Shown here one piece after another: positions 24,891 to 38,009 of a stretch of 64,000 bases of DNA. The DNA is taken from positions 8,409,314 through 8,473,313 of the forward strand of contig CP136068.1 of assembly GCA_032622095.1 (NCBI GenBank). Direction: 5' to 3'. Source of the stretch: Siphonodentalium dalli (taxonomy: Eukaryota; Mollusca; Scaphopoda; Gadilida; Siphonodentaliidae). A model generated the notes under the pieces. It searched no databases, was not told the origin of the DNA, and worked only from the letters and a program-made list of their open reading frames with translations. Positions within the stretch are counted from its first letter, which is position 1, and each line of letters opens with the position of its first letter. Both the position numbers and the translations under genes were made by a program.

Positions 24891-24937
24891 CTATGATACC
24901 GAGGCAACAACATCGGCATATGTAGCAACAACGCCAG
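24891..24937 (+). pseudogene. Decayed Thr-rich mini-exon of the lectin-like gene
   Basis: It matches the mini-exons at 25522 and 37664 over GATACCGAGGCAACAACATC and on to the CCAG end, and the following intron sequence (TATGTTTGTCC, then GATACGACAGGTACT) also matches. The donor position reads AT in place of GT, and the polypyrimidine tract and acceptor are lost. I therefore call it a dead copy of the exon unit. Confidence 0.6.
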
Positions 24938-25107
24938 ATATGTTTGTCCATCATTCGATACGACAGGTACTGCAGTGACATCATTATAAAATGCAAAGTA
25001 TTTTGGTTACAAATGACAGTTGTTTTGTTGTTTTGGGTACGCAGACACAACTAAAGTGATTTTTACAACTTGTTGTTGTGTGTTGTTTCCTGTTCCATAT
25101 ATTCTCA

Positions 25108-25290
25108 TCATACCCCATTCTCGAAGAGAATGGGATAAACTGGATTGAGCTCGTTCGTCAGTCCCTCTGTCCGTCCAGACGTCCTTTCTGTCCCGGCAGA
25201 TATCGCAAACCCCGGTTTTCGGATCTGAATGCAATGCAAAGAGTTGTAGGAACGAAATACACCACGATGCCTCACATGATACGGTCACTC
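25108..25290. mobile_element. Fragment of the CCGTC-rich element
   Basis: It starts with the same hairpin end (ACCCCATTCTCGAAGAGAATGGG), then AAACTGGATTGAGCTCGT and a CCGTCC tract, as at 2843. It is truncated on the right compared with 38010-38772. Confidence 0.65.
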
Positions 25291-25521
25291 AGTACCACCA
25301 AGATTCTTACACTACACACAAACATGTTGCCATTTTATCTCCTAACAATAGGCTGGTAGGGATATTCCACCCGGGGGTCAGGACCCATACGGGCCACCTA
25401 AGAACACGAAAATGTATATGCGTGATAGAGGAAACACAGTGATTATATAGTGTTGGATGTTTTACAATTAGCATAGACATATTTTGATATATTTATGACA
25501 ATTATTTTTTTTCACTTGCAG

Positions 25522-25572
25522 CTAGTGATACCGAGGTAACAGCATCAGCATCTGTGACAACAACAACACCAG
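25522..25572 (+). CDS. Ser/Thr-rich mini-exon 1 of a C-type-lectin-like gene
   Basis: This 51-nt exon is preceded by a T-rich tract and CTTGCAG and followed by GTATGT. Read in phase 1 it encodes SDTEVTASASVTTTTP, a short mucin-like, probably O-glycosylated linker. Its length is a multiple of three and both borders are phase 1, so it can be duplicated or skipped without shifting the frame. A near-identical exon lies at 37664, and the flanking intron sequence is also shared, so the two arose by duplication of an exon with its intron borders. Expression is not proven. Confidence 0.55.
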
Positions 25573-28005
25573 GTATGTTTGTCCGTCATTCGTTTCTCTC
25601 ATTTGTTGGTACTACACTGACGTCATTATCACATGCAATGTATGTTGGTTAGGTACGCAGACACAAATAAAGGGATCGTTACAATGCTGACAGGTTGTTA
25701 CTGTCGCATTGGTTACGTGGTTTAATATACTTAGCTTGAAACGAGTAATGGGAGTTTGACAGATGTGTGAAGACTCTTTGAGCAAGAACGATCTACCAAT
25801 GACCTTCGTATCGATTGTCGCAAGTAATCTTAATTATTATGAAGACTTCAGATTGACCTAACGACATAGCACGTCAAACCGTTTCAGTCTACGTGTATGG
25901 AATAACAAACGATTCTCGATTAATGAGAGAGATATTATGTAACATTGGCTCATACAAGACTCATAAATAATTAACATACCAGGGTTAAATGAAGTACGCA
26001 GTCTTCAACAAAAGGAATATTAAAATATATATAGTTTTGTTCATATGCCAAACATAATCAGCGCATAAATAGTATATTGTCGTATATTGTACGATGGTGT
26101 ACGTAAACAAGGACATGCTCGTGTTACAGACGTTTTGCTTCTATTTACATAACACAGCGCAATTATATTGGTTAATCACACCCAAATTATATAAACGCTC
26201 TTTATTATTTCCATATCAGGAAAACATTAACAAATAACGCTCTTTATGTTGACCATATCTGGATATAAACAAAAGCCAGGTTCTGTAACATTTTTCGCTT
26301 TTGTTTACATAACAACGGAACAGCATTTGAAAATAACATACTGTTTATGCCATATTTCTGATTGGTATAAGAACAAGGTCTGTCTATATTTTACTATTAT
26401 TTCTGTTTATGACGGTTTTTTACGGAGCTGAATATTTTAACAGCATACCCACCCCAACACCGTCCGTATCTTTAAAGCAAGTGCGCAGACTTCAGTAACC
26501 AAGTATGCGATGCATGTGTACGAACAGCGACGGATAGCTTCTCATTCATTTAGACGTGGAAAATCAAACCATCGGTAGAATTCATGTCGTTGACTTCTTT
26601 ATAGCAACAAAATATGACGAGCGGGCATCTGGGACGATCAGACATATCGCTATGTTCAAAGATAATACATGGTGCCCCAATACCTGTTATACTCAACATA
26701 TGGTCGAATAGTTAGGTTCATAATGGACCTATAATATTCACATTATGTTCATATTATTGAAATGTATGTGTTAGTTCTAGCCTTTCCGTGTGACCCGAAC
26801 GGTGCCTCGAAATTGGGTGACGGGATTAGAAAATTGACAACCCGGCCCAAAACTAGAAATCTGAGGGCCCATAACTCCGTAATTTTTCACTTAATTTTCA
26901 AATAGTTTTCATTTTCTTGATATGCGTCTCTCCACAATAGTATGTTGTAAATTTCATCCCATTCGGAAACCAACAATAATTTGGTGTCATTGATCCAGAC
27001 CCAGACCCAAAATACCTATCAGACAATGACAACATTCTGAGGCCCCAAATCTCCACCATGTTCCAACATATTTATGATCTGTTTTCAGTTTCACGATCAG
27101 CCTTTGCGGGATGTTATAGTCCAAGTTTCACCTGATTCGGAGACGAAAACAAATTTGGTACCACGGACCACCCATCCCAAAACCCACAATACTGCTCCGA
27201 CACTGGCAAAATGTGGCGCATCAGGAGCACTATTTATTCCGGACACTTAGAATTATGTCAAGAGTTCCAATGTTTGTCCGTCCTAAAGGTGATATGGTGA
27301 ATAGCTGATTTCCCACAAATACTATTTTTGAGGGCCCACAATCTGGTATTTCTACTCAGATTTCAAAAAACTTTCTTGGTATATGATCAGCTACACACCT
27401 AAATAGACGAGTTTCGTCACGAAAAACATTTGCCCCCAATGTAAACACTATCACACACGCCCTGTCCAGTGATCGTTTTTGGCACTGAACTGAGGATCAA
27501 CACGACTGTGAAAACCAAAATCAGTTATCCGGAATGATAACCTGAGTATACTCAATTATATGTGTGCCCATTTATGGGAGGTAACTCCCCAGGAAAAGAG
27601 CGGACACAATTACTGATGCACGTGGCCAGTAGGGAATATCGAGATGTGCATACGGTCCAATTGTCGATGCTCTGCTCCTCATAATTTCCGTGATAATAAA
27701 ATAAGTTGTTTTCAGATCAAGGGAGATAATTCTGCGGAGAAAACGTAGACAGTATCCGTTGTATGACAATCAGTTAGAACACATACGCCCCAACTTTTAG
27801 TTTTCGTCTCCTCATACTTTAGGATATATAGACAGTGGCTGCAAACGTTCCCCGTTTAATAATAATGAAAAATATTCTCAAAGGGCGATTACTCTGTAAA
27901 TAAACGATGGGCTGAAATCGCGATACCTTCATGTTAAGTGGCCCTTTGATGCCTACTATTGCAGCAGCCAAATCGAATAAGAGCTCTAGTTTTCGAGATA
28001 TCCCT
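25573..28005 (+). other. Intronic stretch with diverged ~210-bp repeats
   Basis: Between about 26800 and 27450 a phrase of the type GGCCCATAACTCCGTAAT, then TTTCATCCCATTCGG, then CCAGACCCA, recurs about every 200-230 bp in two to three diverged copies. The part at 27337-27440 (TTCTACTCAGATTTCAAAAA and on) also occurs at 37798-37905, downstream of the second mini-exon, and so belongs to the duplicated exon unit. No coding seen. Confidence 0.5.
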
Positions 28006-28119
28006 ATCCACGGTAGAACAAGTTGAAACCAATTTTTTAAAAGAATAAATATATATTGATCACGAAAATGATAGTGATAAATAACGGAATCGGTGGTGGC
28101 TATTGTCAAATCGACGATG
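28006..28119. repeat. Direct repeat left of the 6.2-kb element
   Basis: It matches 34611-34724 in the same orientation (CCACGGTAGAACAAG to TCAAATCGACGATG). It abuts the left terminal inverted repeat, while its partner lies 243 bp beyond the right one. Confidence 0.8.
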
Positions 28120-28398
28120 AACGAAACCCACCAGTGACTTTTTCCAGGAATTAATGATTTTGGTAAAGTGAGCTCTGTGGCTAAGTCCTAACTTATAAGC
28201 CAGCATTGTCGGAGTTAAAATTACTACATCATACCGTATATCTATCTACCTGATAATTATGACAAAAGTGTTTGCTAATTTGGATTTCCCTGCCATTTGG
28301 AGCCGAAACATGTATTTTTTTGCTGAAAATCGCTCTTTTTCACAAAAATATTTTTTCAAACATTATTATTCAAATTTATATTGCAATAATGCCCAGCA

Positions 28399-29463
28399 TG
28401 GTTGGGGTAATCGTAATTAGTAATCGTAATCAAAGTAATCGATTACAAAATTTGGAGTAATCGCATGTAATCAGTAATAATGATATTATTTTATTACAAG
28501 TAATCGTAATTGTAATCGATTACTTTCAAATGTACCTGTAATCATGATTACTTTTTTATTATTTTTACTAAAATATCCATACGGATGGCTATTGAATACT
28601 CATAATTTCACACTGTAGTACTGTGGAGTGTACACAGTTACACACAACATATCAGAAAGTTAGTACAATTTGTCCACATGTTATGTCAGTGGTACACTGC
28701 GTTCTGTCAGTGGACACAGATAATAACACACAACAGGCTGAATGTTGAATACAGCTTGTATTGTAATACACTTAGGATTAACTAGTATTAGGATTGCTGC
28801 AGACAGGTGGCTGTAGAGTCACGATGGTACACTAGGGCTAATTAACTGAGCAAAGGAGGTGTGATATACATTGATAGACCTAATTAGCTGTTTGTCATTT
28901 ACTGCACTCATGTAGTTAAGCCTCATTTAATACTCATCAGAGAACATGCAAATAATTTATAATTGTTTCTAATGGTATTTTCATAAATAGTATGCGTTAG
29001 TTTCAATGCATGTACGAAAATTAAAAAATATATTAAATATATATTTACATAAATAAATACACATAAAGAATAATATATTCCTAATATGTTAGTGCACAAC
29101 TTCATGGTGAAACCTCACAAATACATGTACATGTAAAAAGTTAATGGGTTTATTGCTTGATTCTTTCTATTATTTCAGTCGTTTCTTGTTTCTGTGTTAT
29201 GTATTGATGTTTTTATTCAATCAAATTTGATATTTTAATTTGATTTATTTCATTATTTATTCCTATGCGATCATAATGGTTTGAAACTTACAATTGTAGT
29301 CAGATGTAATCGAAAAGTAATCGATTACATTTACTAAAGTATTTGTAATCGTAATCGATTACATTGGGAAAAAATGTATTCAATAATCGTAATCGTAATC
29401 ATGTAAATCAAATGTAATTGTAATCGTAATCGATTACATTGGCATGTAATCGCCCCAACCCTA
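28399..29463. mobile_element. Non-autonomous DNA element rich in GTAATCGATTAC
   Basis: The ends are GGTTGGGGTAATCG on the left and CGCCCCAACCCTA on the right, inverted. Subterminal regions carry many copies of GTAATCGATTAC and TAATCGTAATC in both orientations, around an AT-rich core. CCCAG lies just outside on both sides, but a clean target duplication is not visible. The end pattern resembles hAT-derived non-autonomous elements. No coding. Confidence 0.65.
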
Positions 29464-29839
29464 CCCAGATAGTCGACTCATATGGTGTAGTAGTTATCTC
29501 GTAATCATATGTAGAAAGAAGTAGACAGCAATTTTGAACGGATTGCGAGATACTGGATTTCAGTTACCCCTCCCCAATACACGTTTTTGGTCGAACAATT
29601 TCAAAACCTTAACCAGATTGTCAATTGATCATAACGGGAGGCAACATGACTCGTTTGCTGAAATTGGGCACGGTAACAGTTTTAAGAGACCAAAGACGTG
29701 TTCAGGCTTTTGTTGCCAAAGTGAATGTTAGTGTCCCTCTAAATAATAAGAAATATAGAAACTAAATATTATGTTCAAATGAATTCCCACCACAGTTCTC
29801 TCATTTGTAATTACCAGTATATCTAAATCAAACGCAAGA

Positions 29840-32800
29840 GAGTGTGATGTGTATCTGGGAAAATGTTGCCATATATTCAGTTCGTTGAGTGTTCAAGACT
29901 CGAAACAATTAAACAATTGTCTTACTGATTTGCCATTCGCTTTGTGTAAGGTGATGCATGCTTTCGGGAACGGGACCATCCATAATAATTGTATATTTCC
30001 TGAGCGAATCATAGCATTTTCTCCACTCTGTTAGAACGCGTATCATATAATTTTAGTTCGTGGTAACTATGTTAAATGTTTCAAATAGGGTATGGGGTCC
30101 CAACATATTTGCCAGCCGATTATTGCAAAGTGTCCCAGACTCCCAGGATTCAGGAATCAGCACATCCATATAAATTGTTTACTCCTGATGGAACTGTCCT
30201 ATGTCTACACCCTCCGTTAAAACTGAGAATATATGCCTTCAGTTCGTGGTGTTTAATTACAACTTAAAATAGCGTAGGTGGTCACACAACATTTATAGTG
30301 TAATTTTTGTGTTTTTGTCAGCCGCTTTTTGTAAAGTGTCATAAGCTGTCATAACACAATATACGCAGCCTTATATATATCGTATAGTTCCTGATAGAAT
30401 AGCCATTCGGCCACAGCCTCTGTTGATATTGAGAGCATAATCAAATCAGTAAGTGATGCATGTGTTCACGACTTCAACTATGGTATAGGGATATATAAAC
30501 AAATCGCCTTTATTATTTGTCAACCGCTTGTTGTGAAGTGCCACATGATGCAGGCTTTCGGAAACTAACATATCCATAGTGTATATATCCTGATAAAATA
30601 CTAACCTCAGTTAATATTGAGAGCATATCATTTCACCATGTGGTGTCTTCAAGACTTCAAATAAGGTAGGGCGTCCTCAAAACAGAAATTTTGCCTTTCT
30701 TATTTTGCAGCCACTTTTCGTAAAGTGCTCATGTTTTCAGGACCCATTACATCTATATAAATTACATTGCTTGCCTAAAAGCCAGCAGGTCATCTATGAG
30801 CTGTCCGCCACCGGCAGCGACAGATTTAAACATGTTTTAGACAGCACATTGTTCTCGTATATTTTCGCTATCGGTTTACATCAGGGCTTAATCTCTTTTC
30901 TCAAATGTTATCAGGGGATATATTTCATATTTAGCAATTCATATTTAGATCGTTCATAGATAATCCGTTTAGAGAAGGCCGAATTTTCGGGAACTGAGTT
31001 TTGTGCAGGGCCGACCTGTCGGGTGAAAGGGGTGTTCTCCGGCTCTCAATCAAAACGGGAGCTGGATTAAAACAATTTCCCCCCGCCATCCCCAGTTTCC
31101 TTCCCTGGTCATATTTGTTCGGGTGTCGCTAAAAGTAAACATGGGGCGATAACAGCAGCCCACCAATGAATTTAGTAGGTATGTCTCCTGTATTAAACCT
31201 GTATTAAATTTGTCAACTTATATCCAACTAATCAATTAAACAGTTGGTACAGTGATACCTTTTCAAGCTCATCTGTGGTTTGTCTTTTCCCCAAAATTCC
31301 CTCCGGCCTGATCATAAATTGTGTTCTTCCTTATGCAAGTAACCATTGTCCATGCACTGAGTTAATACTGAGAGGATACCGTTCCAGTTCGTGGTGTGAT
31401 CTAGTCTTCAAATTGGGTAGGAATCATAAAACAGTGAAAATCGAATTTTGTATTTGCCAGCCGTTTTTTGTAAAGTGTCCCTGGCTGTCGGGTACTAACG
31501 CATCTATACCAATTGTATATTTCCGGGAGAATAGCCACTTGTCCACACCGTCGTTTGATACTGGTCCATTCAGTTCGTAATGGGTTCAACAGTTTACACG
31601 TGGTAGGGGTTCCATCAAAACGGTCAGAATTCTCCTTTACCGTTTGTCATCTGCTTTGTGCAAGGTGCCACATGCTATCGTGAACCAACATATAAAACAT
31701 TGCATCTTTTCTGATAGAACAGCCATTCATCCACAATTTCGGGTGATAGCATATAACTTCAGCTAGTTGTGTGATCAAAACTTCAAATATGGATTGGGGT
31801 CCCGTAAGTCATGCAGTGACAATTTAACCTTTTCGTTTGCCAGTCTCTTGTTGTAATGTGTCATAGTCTTTCGCGAACCATCTTGTCCTCAACACATGGG
31901 TATTTCCTGATAATACTAACATTTGTCCGCACCCTATGTTAATATTGAGACCATATCATTTCAGTTCGTGACGTGTTTAAGACTTCAAGTGGGATAGAAT
32001 ATAAAACATTCACATTTCGTGTTTGCCAGCCGCTTTTTGTATCCAAGAATTCGGGCGGATCCAAAACATGGTACTCGTATCATTTGATAATTTCCTGATA
32101 GCGTTACCATTCGTACACTCAAACAGCTACTTTTGAGAGTATATAACTTCAGTTCATGGTGTGTTCAAGAGTCCAAATGAGTTAAGAGGGTCCCTCGAAA
32201 AACAGTGACATTGGCCTTTCCCGTTTGCTAGCCGAATTCTCTAAAGTGTACCAGACATTAGGGAACCAACCCATGCATTACATATGTGTTTTTCTCTGAT
32301 GGAGCTACCATGTGTCTACACCACTACTTGCACCCGGATATGTGCGCTGAGGTGGCCCTGTGTATAGCGGCTCACCGGCAGGAAAACAGCTTCCCCTATC
32401 CGGGTGCAGGAGTGTACACCCTCAGTTAATACGGGGCGAATATCCTTTCAGTTTGAGGGAGGTGAATAAGACTTTGAATTGAATAAGTGGACCTCAAAAC
32501 AAAGAAAATTCAACTTTCATATTTGTCAGCTGCCTTTTTTAAAGTACCGAGGGTTTTCTAGAACCACAGTACCCATATACATTGTCCATTCCCTGATACC
32601 ACCACCTTTCGTTCAAACTGTCAATTAATACTATTATGATAACGCAGCTCCAGTGCATGTTGTGCTCAAGAGTTTAATTGTGTTAAGGGGTCCCACAAAA
32701 CAGAAATATTCGCCTTTGCATACCATTGGAAATCCACTTTTTGTAAGGTGCCAAAGTCTTTCGGGAACCATCCCATCCATAAGCATTGTGTATGTCCTGA

Positions 32801-33290
32801 TACTACTAGCCTATAGCTTTACCCAGATCTTCATTCAATATTGAGAGCAATCCTTTCATTTAATTTAACAAATAGCAAATTCGTCTTTCGTATTGATCAG
32901 ACGCTTTGTGTAAAGGGACAGAGGCTTTCGGGAAACAATCCGCCCATATAAATTATGTATTCCCTGATAGAACTACCTTCTGGTCACACTCTCGGCTAAT
33001 ATAGAGAACACATTGATTCAGTTGGTATTGCGTTCCAGATTTTAAATCGGGTAGAGTGTTTTCGAAAAATAAAAATCGCCTTTTCTATTTGGCATTCATC
33101 CGCGGTTTGTAAAGTGCCACACTATCTCGGGAACCAACCAATCCATAAACATTGTACATTCCCTTATACAGCTAACCTTTGTCCACACCTTCGGTCAATA
33201 TTGATGCTATATTTTCAGTTCCTGGTGTGTTCAATACTTCTAATAGTGTAGGGGGTCTCAAAACATACATGTTGGAGCTAACGTTTGCCA
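29840..33290. repeat. Ancient ~200-bp tandem array, ~16 diverged units
   Basis: A unit of about 190-220 bp recurs with heavy divergence. The order in each is TTTGCCAGCCGCTTTTTGTA, AAGTGTC, a TTTCGGGAACCA phrase, CATCCATA, TTCCTGATA, CCACACC, GTTAATATTGAGAGCATAT, CAGTTCGTGGTGTGTTCAAG and GGTAGGGGTCC. Copies are recognisable near 29930, 30105, 30320, 30525, 30710, 31460, 31640, 31840, 32030, 32225, 32525, 32735, 32900 and 33100. 30960-31280 is an interruption with no match. Open frames of up to 101 codons here are not conserved between units. Confidence 0.75.
32322..32414. mobile_element. 93-bp MITE inside the tandem array
   Basis: The left end CACTACTTGCACCCGGATA and right end TATCCGGGTGCAGGAGTG are inverted. 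TACAC lies on both sides (32317-32321 and 32415-32419), and removing the insert restores the array phrase TACACCCTCAGTTAAT. It has no coding capacity. Confidence 0.75.
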
Positions 33291-34610
33291 CTTTTGTCAG
33301 ACTAGTTTATGAGATATAAAACAAACTATCCGGTTTTATATATTTTGGTCGATTTAGGCGGACACTATAAATCACTATGGCAGCAACAATGATTTTGATC
33401 TACATATGTTAGTCTGTATTATGCGTCGTGTATAACAAATACTTCAGTTCTACAAAGTCGCTATATATAAAAAATGCACGCATGTTATAAATAAAATGTG
33501 TTGTACAACTGGGGATTTGGAAACCTGTAGACATGTTTAGCCACTCTCGTCGTGTCTACGGATCCGGTTTTCATCAGATGAATCATATTTTGATCCCATT
33601 AGAATAATTTTAGAAAGTGTGTGTTGTCGTTATCATAAATATATATATTTTCGATTAAAACGTATTCTGGGGAGCGGTAGCTGTTATCAAATATCTCGAA
33701 AACCGTTCAAAATTTATGGTAAAAGATTCATACATGTTATGTCCAGATAACTTCTGAGCCATATGCAATATACAGTTTATCACGTGTTGTTTATAACAAA
33801 TAGTTTTGTACTACAAAATCGATGTTAATGCATGAAAAATTACCTGTTATCAATACAATGTTGTTGTTGTAAAAGTGGGTATGGAATGTTGAACAAATCT
33901 GCAATCAGCCTTTCAGTACACAATTCATATTGGATCCCACTGAGATCAATTAGAACATGTAAAATCGTTCTCAAAAATATGTAATGTTCTCGACCAAAAT
34001 TGTGTTTGGAGAGGGGTAGCTAAAATACAGTATCATCCAAACCGTTCAAAATATCTGTTAAATTATGATTACATTTGCTACTATACCATACGGTTTAAAC
34101 ATTTCGACATTTGCAAATTCGAAACATCCGTTAGAATGGTAATGTTTGAATAACAATATTTTGTGAAATAGAGCGATTTTCAGAAAAATAAATGTTTCGG
34201 TTCCAGATGGCAGGACAATCTAAATTAACCAAAACATTTTTCCTATCAAGTAGCGATATGGTACGATCTAGTAATTTTTACACTAACAATGTTGGCAAAT
34301 AATTTAGGACATAGCCTCAGTAATCGCCTTACCAAAATCGTTAATTTCTGGAAAAGTCACTGGTGGGTATCGATCATAGGAATGAGCAATTGCTATCGAA
34401 TGTAGGCATCTAAGGTCTACTGAAAATAAAGGTGTACGGATTTCGGTCTAAAGTTTTTAACGCAGTTATTCCACTTTTACGATTATTATGCTTCCATGGT
34501 GTAATAAGGAAGTATATTGTTCTTCTATTGGGGTACTAGTGCAGTAGGAAGTCGACATTTCTAGGGACTGTATAGTAGAGCGTCAAACCCCAAAAGTTGT
34601 CGGGTACCCC

Positions 34611-34724
34611 TCCCACGGTAGAACAAGATGAAACCAATTTTGTTTGAGGAGAAATACATATTGTTCACGAAAATGATAGTAAAAAATAACGGAATCGGTG
34701 GTGGCTATTGTCAAATCGACGATG
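34611..34724. repeat. Direct repeat right of the 6.2-kb element
   Basis: Partner of 28006-28119 in the same orientation, with a few substitutions and small indels. Confidence 0.8.
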
Positions 34725-35286
34725 CCATTACTTTCTGAGTATTTCAAATGAAACAGAAAACAACCGCAGTATAACAATTGGGACCTTTAGCAAAACTCAC
34801 GTTTACGATTAGGTACGGATAGGGTAGACCAACTACGTCACCAACATTTGTATACTTTCTATTCGTTATCGTGTTTTACAATCCCTAAGAACGGTTACGA
34901 TTTCGTGGTTTCTAATAAGCTCAAGTAACACATTATTACTTTACTCAGTTCGAGACTGGTCAACATATACCATGTAAACCGGCCAGTTATATTGATCTAC
35001 GACATAGGTGTGCTGCTTAGACTGCGAATCACTGTAATCATCGTGAATCACGGTCTGCGAGCGAAATAAGATCGCTCCACAGACGGACATCCATCGCTAG
35101 AACACAAAGCCTCGCAGTAATCGTCAAGCTAAAAACAAAGAATGAAGCCAGTCGCCAAAAAAATATATATTTTGGTAGCAAACACATCGCGTCGACTTTG
35201 GTTCGATTTGATATGACCAAATCAGAAGTGATGCCCATCAGTGAGCAAATCAACCGTATGTCGCATTCCGTAAACTCAAAGGCCTG

Positions 35287-36839
35287 ATTCGTCATCTCCG
35301 GTTTAAACATCCGAGTTTAAACCTGGTTTAAACCAACATTGGCGGTCCAGCCAAACCGATTCTAAGGGGGCGTTTTTGTCGTTCAGTTACCAACTAATTG
35401 ACACCTTGATTTGGTGATATGAGCATGCAATCAAACTACCCTCTTACATATCGGACCAAAAAAAGGCCGATATAATGGTTATTTACATGTCACAAATTAT
35501 CGTGAACGCGTGCTGTATGTGGGTTTAAATAAATCTGACAAAGGGCATGTCTCTCAACACGAGTTTCACGCGCAGTTTATCACTTTATTTGTGATCGATT
35601 TTCGGCAAGATGCTTTACCCGCATAGACAACATTTGGTGTATTTACATGTATACATGTATATGTATATATTAAAGGGTATGGGAGCGGTCTATATGTATG
35701 TCCGATTGTCTGTTCGCAACTGTTCTAAAACTGATTTAAAAATAAGAAAACTAAAAATAATTTTGTTGTTAAATTGAGTAAGGAGTTGTATCTAACAAGA
35801 GACAATATTTAAAAATTATATTAATATTTGTTTGTTTTAAATTTAATAAAAAAAATTTTAAATTAAAATGTTCAAATGATCAAAATGTGCGCAATGTCAC
35901 ACAGGCTCCTGTCGCACACAGGCTCCACAATCGAGTCAATCCTGGACCAAGAGGTCAGTCAAGTAAAAGCAATGTGCTTATAAGTGCACATCAGAAGCGG
36001 CATCTCAACTGTTTGAAGTGGGCAACCATGCAGAGGCAAAGCTTTTAATAAATAAATATATTACACGCGTTGCTTTTTTTCAATGTAATAGATTTTCCGT
36101 CATGCAGAACATCAAAAAGTTCCCAGGTTTTGAACTGGTGGAATATTATGGGAATTTATGGGCGGAGCCAGAGTAGAGCTTTGTGGCATGATCTACATCA
36201 AAATGTGTTATACAAATTTACTCATATTGCAATTTAAGTTTAGGATTGCAAACTATGTGTATAGCATATTTGGTCATGCAGTAGCACCGTTTTAGTGTCA
36301 AAATTAAAACGTTGAACCCTTCAAATGAATTCGTAGAACACACTAGTATTTGTGATTGCCACAAGCCAAAATAAAACCCACAATATAGTTGTAAAATGAT
36401 ATTGAAGGAACATGTCCATATCTGGGTAAAGTTCGCGTGCGAATGAGTCAACTGTGACATGATAACACCCGTCGACAGCCGACACGCCCTCACTCGAGAT
36501 AATTTACGCGATAAAGAAAAGACGGATTCGTCATCTCAAGTTTAGCCTCGGTAAAGCTGGTTTAGCTGGACGGCCGAATTAGATGGTTTAGTTGCCGGTT
36601 TAAGCTTATAAAACGCAAACAAAATATCGAAATTGACAAAAACTTATCCCCACACGCTTTATAGGTGTGAGTCCTTCTCGCTTATAAATTTCCAATCAAA
36701 ATATGGTCGCTGTCGTAATTATCGATTTTCGCAGTCATAAAACGAGGCGGTCCGCATTAGGAAAGTACGATTAATTATCTCGACGACACTGTTAAACCAG
36801 TGGTCTGGCTGGATCAGGTTTAAACCAGAGATGACGAAT
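35287..36839. mobile_element. ATTCGTCATCTC-ended element(s)
   Basis: ATTCGTCATCTC followed by GTTTA-rich sequence occurs at 35287 and 36526, and the inverse GAGATGACGAAT ends at 36839. A further weaker inverse (GAGATGATAGG) is near 36930. The tightest pair gives a 314-bp element at 36526-36839, and the outer pair gives 1.55 kb. GGTTTAAAC motifs crowd the ends. No coding; 35630-35900 is AT-rich only. Confidence 0.6.
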
Positions 36840-37663
36840 GCATCACTTAGACCTGCGGTCGCGGTTTTAAATCACGGATTTAGCTGACTCGAGGCGGTTT
36901 AAACCTAGATGTTTACGTAGATCAGGTTTAAACTGAGATGATAGGCATGCGAAGCCGAAATTGCCTTAAAATCAGATCGCGGACTGGAAGGGTCTTGAAA
37001 TGATTGCGTCGTTGTTGATATATGAACCCCTATTCCCCATCAGCAGTACGTCTATCAGGTCATCAGTGATAACAACGAACCGAATTTCCACCACATATGA
37101 CTTGGAATTTATACCTGTATTGCCACAATATATCACGAGCGTCCCGGGTCGTATATACGCTGTGACTGGTCGTATTATTGACAATAAAGAGGTCATGATT
37201 ATCGCATTGTTGTAAATGAGACAAGTGAAGTTTTAAGGGACTATATATGGTTTCGAAATAATGATGGTGCGTCTTCGTCAAAACTGTTATCAGTAGTCGG
37301 TTTGCGCAAGGATTTGTTGACCATGCGGATAGACCTACGACTACCAATAGCTATCCATATTCGTAACCGCAACTGGTAGGATGCGAACGTTCTCTATTAT
37401 ACTTCCTTGGTTACCCCATGAAGTATAATAATAGGGGAAATCGTGAGCTGAAATAATCGCAGTTTAGTCAACTGACCACCCGTTCTGAAGATATGTTGAG
37501 CGGTAGACATATTCTACTCTGGGGTCCGGACCCTAAGAACATGGAATTGCATACGGTATTGGTAGAGGAAACACAGTGTTTAGGTAGTGTTGGATTGTGC
37601 ACAATCACAATTAGCACTGACCTATTGTGAACTATTTATGACTATTACTTTTTCCGCTTGCAG

Positions 37664-37714
37664 CAGGTGATACCGAGGCAACAACATCAGCATCTGTGAC
37701 AACAACAACACCAG
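37664..37714 (+). CDS. Ser/Thr-rich mini-exon 2 of the C-type-lectin-like gene
   Basis: This 51-nt phase 1-1 exon is preceded by a T-rich tract and CTTGCAGCAG and followed by GTATGT. It encodes GDTEATTSASVTTTTP, almost the same peptide as mini-exon 1. CAGCAG at 37661-37666 is a tandem (NAGNAG) acceptor, so use of the second AG would drop one codon. Joining its last G to the first two bases of the lectin exon at 39447 makes a Gly codon and keeps the frame. The upstream intron phrases GAGGAAACACAGTG and TAGTGTTGGAT also precede mini-exon 1. Confidence 0.6.
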
Positions 37715-38009
37715 GTATGTTGCTATCTCAAATGTTATCCATTTTAATGGAGATACGACCAAAACTCGATTGTCCCAAAAATACAAGTTAACTCTGTTAT
37801 TTCTACTCAGATTTCAAAAATATTTTGTGGTATATGATCAGCTTTACCCAGTGAAGACACACACTTAAATAGAAGAAATTCGTAACGAACAAGAACGTAA
37901 AATTTGGTCCCCCCCCAATCATTCGTTTTGCTTAGTCGTTGATACGACAGGTACTACGGTGAGTGATTATTAAATGCAAAATATACTGGTCATAAATGAC
38001 AGTTGTTTT

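Larger units (their letters stand above)
28126..34368. mobile_element. 6.2-kb element with ~260-bp inverted ends
   Basis: The left arm (28126-28385) matches the reverse complement of the right arm (about 34110-34368). Both begin ACCCACCAGTGACTTTT and share TTACTA, CATGTATTT/AATAAATG and GAAAATCGCTCT landmarks, at roughly 75-80 percent identity. No transposase or polymerase frame survives inside. The interior holds a hAT-like insert (28399-29463), a long diverged tandem array (29840-33290) and two copies of a ~370-bp unit (33340-34075). I see no clear target duplication. It lies in the intron between the two lectin mini-exons. Confidence 0.65.

Noticed and set aside
35038-35310. 90-codon minus-strand frame
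   Set aside because: Its start lies in the ATTCGTCATCTC repeat end, and no domain is recognisable.
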